64,000 bases of DNA from Serendipita indica DSM 11827 (taxonomy: Eukaryota > Basidiomycota > Agaricomycetes > Sebacinales > Serendipitaceae), in NCBI GenBank assembly GCA_910890315.1, contig CAJVGD010000019.1, positions 124,001 to 188,000 of the forward strand. The letters run 5' to 3'. The translations under genes and the position numbers were made by a program. The notes beneath the pieces were generated by a model. That model had not been told where the DNA came from, did not search any database, and saw only the letters and a program-made list of their open reading frames with translations. How positions within the stretch are numbered: position 1 is the first letter of the stretch; every line of letters begins with the position of its first letter. Shown one piece after another: positions 32,901 through 41,569 of this stretch.

Positions 32901-33869
32901 TAGGCTATATAGAGGGACAAAGAGATAAGTACCCAAAGCATAGCAATATACATGGATGGATCAGGGATGGAGGGTAAGATTGGAGCAGCAGCAGTCCTAT
33001 ACCAGAATGGCCAAAGGGTCAAAGCAGTATGTTACTTACTGGGAGCTGAAACAGAGCACACAGTACACAAAGGAGAACTGGTGGGCATTGTGCTAGGTAT
33101 CCATCTAGCAAGGACAATGCAAGGAAACTGCACAAAAGTCAACATCAGCCTAAATAATCAAGTGGCAATCCAGAGCATTGCTCATGCCAGACCCAACACA
33201 GGCCAACATGTCATGGAAAATATCCTATCGGAGATAGAAGACGAGCTAAGTGATCATAGAAGGCTACAAATAGAATTCACATGGGTACCAGGACACAAAG
33301 GTATACAAGGAAACAAAGTGGCGGACAAGGAGGCAAAGAAGGCAATCACAGAAAGTGCAAGTAGACCCAGCAACCACCCAAGATGGCTGCAAGAACCCCT
33401 CCCATCAAATCTCTTGGCAGTGAAGCAGGAGTGCAAAAGACTGGCAAAAGAAGGGGCAAGGGAATGATGGAGCAACTCCAAATGATTTGACCGGATGTCC
33501 AAAATCAATGAGACGATGCCGTCGGAGAGATACCTGAAACTCACGGACAAACTATTGAGAAGGGACGCAGCACTATTGATCCAGCTACATACAGGACACA
33601 CCGGTCTGAATGGGCATCTAAATCACATCAATAGGGCAGACTCACCATGGTGTCCACACTGCAGAGAAAGGAACTATGAGAACCTAATGCACATGCTATA
33701 CATCTGCCCCAAATACGGGGAAGCCAGAGCAGAATGGGAGAGAAGTCTACAAGGAAGAACCAAAGACCTCAAAGAGGTCCTAGGAACAGAGGATGGGATT
33801 GAAGAAACGCTCAAGTTTATATGCAAAACAAGGAGATGGAGGACAGGAAGGGTGGTCAAAGGAGAATAG
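29961..33869 (+). pseudogene. LINE ORF2 (APE endonuclease - RT - RNase H)
   Basis: All parts lie in one frame. Endonuclease (29988-30710): IFQINTRKSPD, DIIAIQEPA, WLGNFNRHHHMWEG and the catalytic TDHVPI. RT (about 31350-32300): KAPGPDGIP, AYRPIALLNTLGKLL, LFLDIQAAFPNV, QGCPLSMILYLFY and the active-site box GFVDNTTLLA. RNase H (32946-33400): YMDGS, HKGELVGI, LNNQVAIQSI and VPGHKGIQGNKVADKEAK. A finger CPHC-X11-HMLYIC is at about 33655-33705. Premature stops: TGA 31341, TAA 31407, TGA 32742, TAG 32901, TAG 32910, TGA 33465, TGA 33483. The RT box has Asn for the second catalytic Asp, and RNase H has Asn where Asp is usual before NQ. Confidence 0.88.
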
Positions 33870-34117
33870 ATGGTGGCAAACATTGGAACATGACACAACA
33901 TGCGACAAAAACAATAGAAACTAATGGAGCAAAACGCGAGAGACAATAAAGCGATAGACAAAGGTCACACCTAGAGGGGGAACTTAGTGAGGTTGAGCAT
34001 GATTTTCTGCCTGCAAGAGGTTGGCTCCACTGAGAACACTAAGGATAACCCAGTAAGCGGACCAGCAATAGACCAATGTGCTATATTGGCAAAGCCACTG
34101 CACAATAATACCTACCC

Positions 34118-34141
34118 AAAAAAAAAAAAAAAAAAAAAAAA
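34118..34141 (+). repeat. LINE poly(A) tail
   Basis: An uninterrupted run of 24 A at the 3' end of the LINE, directly followed by the right target-site duplication GGTGTGGCA. Confidence 0.9.
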
Positions 34142-34569
34142 GGTGTGGCAACCACCAAACAGCAGTGCAGAAACCACCGGTGCAAGAGCACAGCCCTGCA
34201 ATGAAGTGACACAATTTCTCTGAATGAGAAAACCAGCCCCCGTAATGAAACAAACCAAGAAACCAAGTCACCAAAAGACCCAGACCCCAGTCTAAGAACC
34301 AGGAGAAAGCCTATCAGACCACACAAGGCAAACAATGAAGCGGCAGTAAAACCGCTGAAAACGAGATGAAAACCCAAAAGAAAACATGCCTAACATCAAG
34401 CAGTAACCCAGCTGTCACACACGCTGGCTAAACAAGGTGGCCCAGAGCCATTGTGGGCACAGTAGAGGAAATCTAGAAACTAGATAAAAAAAAACATAAA
34501 TATAACACAAATCAAAAGTAAGCACACACTGAGATAACACCCATAAACTACCAGAAAACTGCCCAGACA

Positions 34570-34821
34570 ATGCTGTACTCTGACAAACATTTTGAATCTG
34601 AAAGTGAGGAGGACCAGTCAACCTCAGGAGAAGAGATTGACAAGACCCCATCAAACCTAAGTGACACCACCACAGGAAACACATTGGCCCCACCAACAAC
34701 CCAACCAGAGAAGCAGGCTCCAGAGAAAGATGGCAACAGCAAATCAACAAGACCATCTGTCACAGAGGTCCTCTGGGCTGTGGCTGAGGAGGCCACCAAA
34801 GAGGACCAATTGGGAGGATGA
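34570..34821 (+). CDS. Small acidic ORF of the A-rich element
   Basis: An 83-residue frame, MLYSDKHFESESEEDQ and onward. It is acidic at the start, then Thr/Pro/Gln-rich, and ends with a short helical segment (TEVLWAVAEEATKED). No family recognised. Its TGA overlaps the ATG of the next ORF (ATGA), which looks like translational coupling. Confidence 0.4.
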   Translation: MLYSDKHFESESEEDQSTSGEEIDKTPSNLSDTTTGNTLAPPTTQPEKQAPEKDGNSKSTRPSVTEVLWAVAEEATKEDQLGG

Positions 34822-35471
34822 CAATAGAACAACCCGACAAACCTGAACTGACAAAATGGCACATCATCAGGAACACCAATATGTCCCTGGAAATGGAATA
34901 CTATAGTCAAAGCCCCCTCGATACCTTCCCCCTGGAAATGCAGCCAGAGATCACCAAAGGATTGCTCGGCCTCCCCACAAACCTCACTGATGCTGCAGAG
35001 CTGGCAACCACCAAAGGATTCAGACTGTTTGCTAAAGCCATTGGGCAAAATACTCCTGATAAAATGGCAATAATCTGGATCAAAGCTGCTCTACAACACA
35101 TCCTAGCAGAAGCGGAAATACTGCTTGAAGAAGCCATAGCAATTCGAGTAATTGGGTTGATCAAGCCCAACTCAAATTGGTGCATGATCAACACAACGAA
35201 ACGAGCCCTGGAAGCAGTAAAGAACATCAGGGGAATGTTTGACCACTGTGCGCAAGTCCTCATTCTACTCCGGCAATGGACAACACAGGTCCCGAGGGAC
35301 CAGACCCTATGTTTTCTAGGCCTGGTCACTGCATACGACACCAATGAACACACAACTCAAGACTCAGTTCAGAACTTCACAACACAAATCAACAGGATGC
35401 TCAAAGAGAACAAACATGACGCAAAGGTGACAAATTTCACCCACATTGGAAACCGACCCTGTGTACATTGA
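34818..35471 (+). CDS. 217-residue helical ORF of the A-rich element
   Basis: The frame begins MTIEQPDKPELTKWHII and is predicted mostly alpha-helical by eye. It has alanine/leucine-rich helices (AALQHILAEAEILLEEA, TDAAELATTKGFRLFAKA) and a basic C-terminal part. There is no Cys/His knuckle or catalytic motif. It could be an ORF1/gag-type structural protein of an unrecognised retroelement. It is open from start to stop without a break, which is unusual for old junk. Confidence 0.45.
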   Translation: MTIEQPDKPELTKWHIIRNTNMSLEMEYYSQSPLDTFPLEMQPEITKGLLGLPTNLTDAAELATTKGFRLFAKAIGQNTPDKMAIIWIKAALQHILAEAEILLEEAIAIRVIGLIKPNSNWCMINTTKRALEAVKNIRGMFDHCAQVLILLRQWTTQVPRDQTLCFLGLVTAYDTNEHTTQDSVQNFTTQINRMLKENKHDAKVTNFTHIGNRPCVH

Positions 35472-36560
35472 TACACAAGTATGATTCATGAATATTATTT
35501 AGACTCGCCTCCAGTTCCACTGTCCCCTTATCCCAATTTTCATAGAATTTGACAGCCTCCTCAAAATGACTAGGTAAGAATTGTGCTGCGGCAGCCCTAG
35601 TCATACCCATGCCCAAATACACTTGTCATCCTTCGATCTCATCTCATGTCAAGCTTAGTAATGTAACTGGGCTCACAATGCTCCAGCTGTGGGCACAGTC
35701 TAGACAAGGTACTGCGAACTGTGTGCACAGTACACTGTGTAACTGTGGGCACAGTCTCACTGCCACTTTGAATGGGTATATAAGGCCTGTAGAAACATGT
35801 CTAGTACGAACAAGATTTATTTTAGAATTATTCCCTGTGTCAGATCATTAGTATCTCTACCTAAGTTCACACTCAGCAGCCAGACTGAGACTACTAGTAC
35901 GCCAACTAGATAGTTTGAACTTACCTAGCAATCAGAATCTTCATAGTGAGTACTTAAGATAGTCTTCTTACTGATAGTACTGTGTGCACACGAATTTTCC
36001 CAAGTAATATACTTGTGTAAATTCCTTATTAAATACTTGGATCAATATATCGAAATATGAGCTCTATCCGAGCACGGAGGCCCACTTGGGGAAAGGAGAA
36101 TCGCTCAGAGAATCACAACAGAATTAATCTAGGAAGTTCCTCAATGCATGCTGGTCGCTCTTATGGGCCTCTTAGTGATCCTGAACGCACTAGGCGTTGG
36201 GATCAATATGCATCTGACCTAGGTGAATTTATTCAGGGTTTTAATGAGCCTCCTCACGCCTCTCCTTTCAGGATCAAGTTTGACAATACATTGTATGAAG
36301 ATGAGGACGAATATGAAGAGGAATATGACTCTACAGCCATCAAGATTGAAGAAGCTGAAGAGCCTGACATTCTAACACGCCTCAGGTCCTTCTCAAGACC
36401 TTATGGTTCACCTCATGAGCTTGACCCTCAAGCCAAAAGAGTATATCCCAGCTTATCTAAAGATACATTTATTCAGAGACTAAGTTCGCCTAAGGCTCTG
36501 CAGTTTGTATCTGATAACATACATGGCACCGTTTCCCGTGAAGAGTTCACTTTTGACTTG
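35472..36560 (+). mobile_element. LTR-retrotransposon fossil: one LTR-like region plus gag-like part
   Basis: At about 35470 composition changes from A-rich to balanced. An LTR-like stretch to about 36056 has promoter features: a TATATAAGG box at about 35778 and several copies of a CTGTG-x-GCACAG motif. A gag-like reading frame follows from 36057. No integrase, protease, RT or second LTR was found nearby, so the element is broken and mostly missing. The family (Ty3 or Ty1 type) cannot be fixed from what remains. It appears to be inserted in the A-rich element. Confidence 0.5.
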
Positions 36561-37207
36561 GAGAAACCCGCCAACATCCTATACCCAACAAGCATGCCAA
36601 CAGAATACTACATCAGCAATGGCAAAAAGTGGTGAATTCTAGCCCGCTGGCCAATCCAATGCCCGATATGCCTCTCCAAGTCCCACCCACAGAAACTGTG
36701 CCCATGGGCGACCATGGACTTCAACAGTATGGTACCGAACCTGTTCCATGCAGTGCAATACAAGCCAGGCCAGACCCCCACTTGACAAACAAGGAAAAGG
36801 CAACGCAACGCGACACCACAGACTACTACATCAAAGGCATCTGCCCCAATGAGCAAAGGCGACCAACCAAACGCCAAAAGAAAATGGCAACCATGAAAAC
36901 TATGGAGATAAATGAAGCAATGGACATATCAAGATCCCATAAAACATATACCCCTATGCAAACATACTCGTTGTAAATATTTAAATATATATTGCTCCAT
37001 CCAAATGACACACTGAAAGTGCGAAACCTATGGAATAAAGCTCACATGAAAAATAAGGGCATAAACACCCAAACTAGTGTAAACCACAAATGCGAGCAAA
37101 CCTGGTCGCATTGAGAATGACGACCAATACCCAAACCTAAGTGCTGTTAGGTGACTAATCCAGAAATCAGCACACACAACAAACTAGATTTGATAATTTC
37201 TGACCGT
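36561..37207. other. A-rich mobile-element-like sequence
   Basis: From about 36560 the plus strand again becomes A/C-rich and T-poor, like 34142-35471. Only short frames without motifs are present. It is probably the far side of the A-rich element or another element fragment. Confidence 0.35.
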
Positions 37208-37730
37208 TGTGATGGTATCACGCATGACGGAGGAGGGCCAACAGAGAGCCCTGGGTGAGTGTCCGGAGAGCTTTGTCATGGTGCGGGTTGACAGGTGACA
37301 ATAATAACCGGTAGCGATGGGCGCAGGCGTCGCTCAGGCGTTCACGGACTTTGTCTGAGGGTGGACTGTCGGAACTCTTAACAAGGGATAACAGTCGAGG
37401 GGACGTTACCCAAGCGGAGTAACAGTCTAGTATCTAAGTCTGAGTAGCTTCTCGTGCATCGAGAAGAGTGTGAGTGGTCTGAGTGCGTAGCGGGTAGTAA
37501 TTGTGATAGTAAAAGCGAGTGTCCATTAACTAGCAGAATTACACGAGTCTGATATAGGATAAAGACGAGTCATAAGTTTTGCATAGGTGCATAAGTCGAG
37601 TCAAGGGGGAACTAGTCAACGAGACAATGAATCAAACTTTAATAGCCTAATAGTCTATATTACATTGATTAGGCTGTGGACGAGAAAGGCGCTGACTCTC
37701 GTCATTCCGGCTACGAGTCATACCATAACA
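37208..37730. mobile_element. 523 bp element with imperfect inverted ends (solo-LTR-like or MITE-like)
   Basis: Starts TGTGATGGTATCA and ends TCATACCATAACA. The reverse complement of the end is TGTTATGGTATGA, a match of 11 of 13 bases. TG...CA ends fit an LTR; the long inverted match would also fit a small DNA element. Five-base flanks (ACCGT and AGCTT) do not match, so no target-site duplication is seen. It has no coding potential. Confidence 0.4.
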
Positions 37731-37859
37731 AGCTTAGTATCAACGACAGAAACTATGCAAAGGCCTACGCAACACTTATATTGCACTGTCTACCGTCGCT
37801 CAAAATATATCTAGACCAGTGCCCGCCATCATACGCCTGTCAGGGACCAGAGTAGACAA

Positions 37860-38560
37860 TCAGGCATTGCTGTTGCCACGACTTTGATTGTGGGGATGCG
37901 CTTCTGTCCATCTTCCTCCCTGGTGTTCCGATGGTATGTGAAACCAACTTCATTATGATACCAAATGGAGAGGAATCCGGTGATTCCGGCCCGTGGCAAG
38001 TAGAAGTGGGCTTAAAGTCGAGTTCCTCGCAAAAACGACGTTATGATCCTTTTGTTTGCAGAAGAAAGCGGCAGGCATCTCTTGGTCACTGACCATATAG
38101 ACGTTGGGGAAGGAGCCGAAGACCGCCCAGAACAAACAAGTGGAGCTTTTCATCGCTACTGGGTTCAGGAGAGGTCTATCGAGATCATGAATACTCACGG
38201 CGTTTGCAGAGTGTACCAGCCCTTGTCAGCAAACTTTTCCACGAAAACCGTTTCTCAGGGTTTTCGGTGGTTGAAGGTTTGAGAGACGAGGCATGTCAAA
38301 TGTAATATATTCATTCCGTTGTCGATTTTGGGCCATTGATCAGATGTCCACTATAAACATCTCACGCCGGAGCTGAGTATCTGCCGAGCTGATGGTCGGA
38401 TTCTGAAGTCGACTCGCCAGGAATCCCGCATACGAATTATCCCCGGGAGTTTGAACAAACTCGACATGTCCCGTTGCGAGAATGGGCTGAGAGCGATTGC
38501 GTCCGGTCATTGGATGCGTAAGTAAAGCCACTGTGGGCAAGCCTCGTGCACCAATGAACA
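37860..38560 (-). pseudogene. GH43 beta-xylosidase-like remnant (C-terminal half)
   Basis: Degraded glycoside hydrolase family 43 sequence. Recognisable pieces in order: ILATGHVEFVQTPGDNSY then FLASRL (about 38410-38480), LRREMFIVD (about 38340-38370), FADKGWYTLQTP (about 38200-38240), EKLHLFVLGGLRLL (about 38140), ELDFKPTS, and WYHNEVGFTYHRN (about 37930-37975). They match the end of the propeller and the C-terminal beta-sandwich of fungal xylosidase/arabinosidase-type proteins. The reading frame changes repeatedly and at least one stop is present. The N-terminal catalytic part is not seen upstream. Confidence 0.6.
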
Positions 38561-39478
38561 GCAGTGAATTATTCGGATCTACCTGTCCGCAGGCACTGGA
38601 GCCATCTGGCCCCCGCGTTTGGCTGGTCGCATCTTATATGAGCTTGGCAAGCAGTACTCCAAATATTGTCCACCATGATGGGCTCACCGCGCTTCCTCGT
38701 CACAATGACCATGGAGTCGAGACTTTGTGTTCGAGGAACGATGAATAAAGTCGACTTTAGACGAAAAAGAACCTGTGTAACGTGTGTATATTGAGGACAG
38801 TTACAAGGGAGTACAAGTCTACTCTGGGGATCAGAGAACAGTCAAGTACTACGGGCTATATAGAGAATGTGGAAATAGATTGGAAGGAATGGAGGAGTTG
38901 AGGATGTAAATCGGGACGAGCGGAAGGCATCTGACTCAGGTATAGGGGTAAATGAGTGACGACGGTCAGAGGGCCGTAAGGGACAGAACGAGAACAATGC
39001 AGCAAATGGAGATGGTAACTAGGGCAAGGAATAAAGCGATGAAGAATAATCCTTGATTCGCACGAGGTAGCAGCGTCGTACAGAGCAGACGCGCGAGCCT
39101 ACAATACTTTGGCAGCTATGAATGTCGAGCAACCCAGGTAACTCGCTAGAGTCGCCAGTCGACCAGGTATTCATCTTCAATTTGCATATAATCTGCTTCA
39201 ACTACCTCGCGCAAAGTTGTCCGAAAGTTCGGCTACATGGTCGGCCGGATTTGAGAGAATTCACCTTTATGGTATCAAGACATATCGCATTAGACATAGG
39301 ATGAAAGCACTAGCAGTGTCATACGGGGTATTAGGCAAAAAGCGTAAGAGGACACGGCTTTGAGAGAACGACTAGTCCATGATTGTTCATCACTAGGTAC
39401 GAAAGTCCGTGTCAAGGCACAAGAACACTGAGAGAGAGTTACTACGGTGTATAACAGTGTCCACTGAGCTCACCAATA
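38561..39478. other. Intergenic
   Basis: About 0.9 kb. No supported gene. It may include unrecognisable remains of the GH43 N-terminus at its left edge. Confidence 0.4.
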
Positions 39479-40117
39479 TCAGTCGTTTGATTCTGCAGCT
39501 TCTCCTTCGCAAGTCTGCCCAGACGCAGTAGCCACCGGCGTGGTCGTTCCAGTAGCTACAAGACTGAGCAACTCGAGCACTCGCTCGTCATGCGGATCAC
39601 GCTGATGATGCGTCGAGGGCGTGAGTGGGCCCAACTTGGAACTGACACCAGCGCCCGTTGCACTTGTTGCACTCGTCTGACTTGTCACGCTTCCACCGGT
39701 CATGTTCGCATCTAGTTTTGTCGGTACAGGTGGTGGTGGGACACGGGCGCTAGCAAGTTGTCCGGTTGACGACGTCGAGCCATGTGCTGGCGTTGCGTCA
39801 ATGAGACGTCTATAGGCTGCAACTGGACTCACGACTCGCGCCGGTGATGTTTGCGATATCGGTTCCAGAGGAAGAACGGAAATGCGTAAACGGAAGCGCG
39901 CCGTCTGGGTTGGCGAGCGGTTCGAGTTGTGGCTGGAAATGACCACCCGTGGTTGGCTGACGTGGTATCTCGTTTTCCGAGGTTGCCGAATGCCGGAATT
40001 GCGTTCTTCCTTCTGATATAGAGTATGCGCTCTGGGTTTGTACAGCACCCGGTGTGGGTTCTGTCGACCATTGGCCTGGCCCCGAGGGGTCATGCTCATA
40101 CGTATACTGCGGTCCAA
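39479..40117 (-). CDS. Hypothetical Ser/Thr/Pro-rich ORF
   Basis: Open frame of about 210 codons. The N-terminal half is basic (RQPRKTRYHVSQPRVV). The C-terminal half is low-complexity (ARVPPPPVPTKLDANMTGG, then Ser/Thr-rich, ending EGEAAESND). No domain recognised. It overlaps, in the antisense direction, a plus-strand coding-like region starting near 39960, so only one of the two may be real. Confidence 0.3.
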   Translation of the reverse strand: MDRSIRMSMTPRGQANGRQNPHRVLYKPRAHTLYQKEERNSGIRQPRKTRYHVSQPRVVISSHNSNRSPTQTARFRLRISVLPLEPISQTSPARVVSPVAAYRRLIDATPAHGSTSSTGQLASARVPPPPVPTKLDANMTGGSVTSQTSATSATGAGVSSKLGPLTPSTHHQRDPHDERVLELLSLVATGTTTPVATASGQTCEGEAAESND

Positions 40118-41190
40118 CAGGTTGCGTACCCGCCGGACGAGGCAGATATGCGTTACCTGGCTACATCGCGCAGCAGAATGGACCCTTTATCCTGCCCACC
40201 TATACGACGGATTCTGCTGCTGCACTTTTGGTCGTGACCGAGGGTCCAAAGCCGGTGCCGCAAGGTGGAACGTGCTTTGATCTTCTTGAAGTGGTGAGTG
40301 TCTTTGATCCCTTTGGTCACTCTCGTTGACCATTTCCAGAATCCACCCGACATTTTACACCCATACCTGGCGGCCTACTATGGTGCATCCCTGTGCGTCT
40401 CAAGTGTTTCTTGGGTTACAGAAGGAGAGTACTCAGATATTTTCTAGCTATAACATTGACAGCGCCATTACGCAGAGTATGGGATCTCTTACCATAAGAG
40501 TACCGCACTGAGATTCGTATAGCTCCTCCCGGGTCTACCAGACAACCAACGGGTAGCACGCGATCAACCACGGCTGAAGGAGAGTCCTGCATATGGATTT
40601 TGGACTCGAGCGGCCTCACTCTATCACGTAAGCACATGCCTTATTCTGACGCATACACCAATGAACGGTGTGCAGAATTCTGGGTCGATGACAGCGGGAC
40701 CATTAAGGACCGATATCTCTACTACTACGGGTCAGGAACGACTGGATACTTTATGTCAACGGTTGATCCCGTTACATTTGAATCCCAGTTCCCAACTGCA
40801 CTCCCTGTTGTAAGCAGCTTCGACATCCCCTGCATCACCCGAGACTGACGACATGCCTAGCGATTTGTCCTCGAAGAGGTTCTCCCTTTGATCTAGTTCT
40901 TACCTCACCTCCTGTGGAGCGATGCTCGCAGATTACTTTTCCCGTATATTCCTCTCCTAATTCAGCCACGGTCATTACTCGTCATATTACATCCTGGTCA
41001 GATTTGCTTCGAGTCGCGAACCCGCACATTCATTATGCGCAAGACCTCACTCATTTTCCAATATGGCGTCTTTTGCGAAAACCTTCGGAATCACCTCGAA
41101 GAGTGAATGGGGAAGAAACGGAAGTATTTGCAGGTGATATTGTCTGCGGACGAGTGGCATTCATCTCGTGGTCAAATGCCTCACATTGAC
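39961..41190 (+). CDS. Hypothetical protein, exon series uncertain
   Basis: A chain of plus-strand coding-like segments: RGRYALPGYIAQQNGPFILP to CFDLLEV, joined by a GTGAGT...CAG intron (about 40294-40340) to NPPDILHPYLAAYYGASL; then ERCAEFWVDDSGTIKDRYLYYYG (about 40660-40740) with TVDPVTFESQFPTALP; then VERCSQITFPVYSS and TEVFAGDIVCGRVAFISW (about 40915-41185). I cannot name the family. Beta-rich segments with Trp/Tyr suggest a globular domain. Stops between the pieces may be introns or decay. Confidence 0.35.
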
Positions 41191-41569
41191 GATTTAGACT
41201 TGCCAAGTGTTTGCTCTAAATCCCTCGAAATAGGTCTGCAACTGGGACACTGTGCCTTTAGCCACTTGAGAAGTGTGGCTTGTTTGATTCTGATGCATGT
41301 CGGCGGACTTTCGACATGATGGCCCTGCCGGGTTGCCGTGGCCGCAGTGTAATGGAAATGAAATGAGTCTGCTATTTATATCAATCGGAACAGATATCAT
41401 CCAAAGGCTCACCATTTGACTCCCCAGATTCCAGACGATGAACTATGGTCGGTGCTTGGTCTATATTCTATCTCAAAATAAAGCTGAAAATGTACCCATA
41501 GCGCGCCTTGACCAAGACAGACCGGGGCCAAGCTTATCGCAGGTTGGCACCTTCTACGACGGGCACTCT

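Larger units (their letters stand above)
28170..34141 (+). mobile_element. LINE (non-LTR retrotransposon) with APE endonuclease and RNase H
   Basis: A full-length-looking non-LTR element of about 5.97 kb. It has a 94 bp 5' leader, ORF1 with zinc knuckles, ORF2 (APE-type endonuclease, reverse transcriptase, RNase H, C-terminal CCHC-like finger), a 3' UTR and a 24 bp poly(A) (34118-34141). It is flanked by 9 bp direct repeats. The APE plus RNase H layout puts it in the I/Tad group of fungal LINEs. ORF1 and ORF2 overlap as ATGA at 29961-29964, which suits stop-restart translation. Eight premature stops but no frameshift are visible over about 5.6 kb of coding sequence. The copy is therefore inactive, but the intact flanking repeats suggest a fairly young insertion. 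Confidence 0.9.
34142..35471 (+). mobile_element. Older A-rich element, right part, with two overlapping ORFs
   Basis: Continues the sequence interrupted by the LINE. About 430 bp of A-rich leader is followed by two ORFs that overlap as ATGA (34818-34821). No RT, integrase, transposase or zinc knuckle is visible. The strand bias (A-rich, T-poor) matches the LINE. It may be the 5' portion of a second, unrelated retroelement whose remainder was displaced by the LTR fossil at about 35470. Confidence 0.5.
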
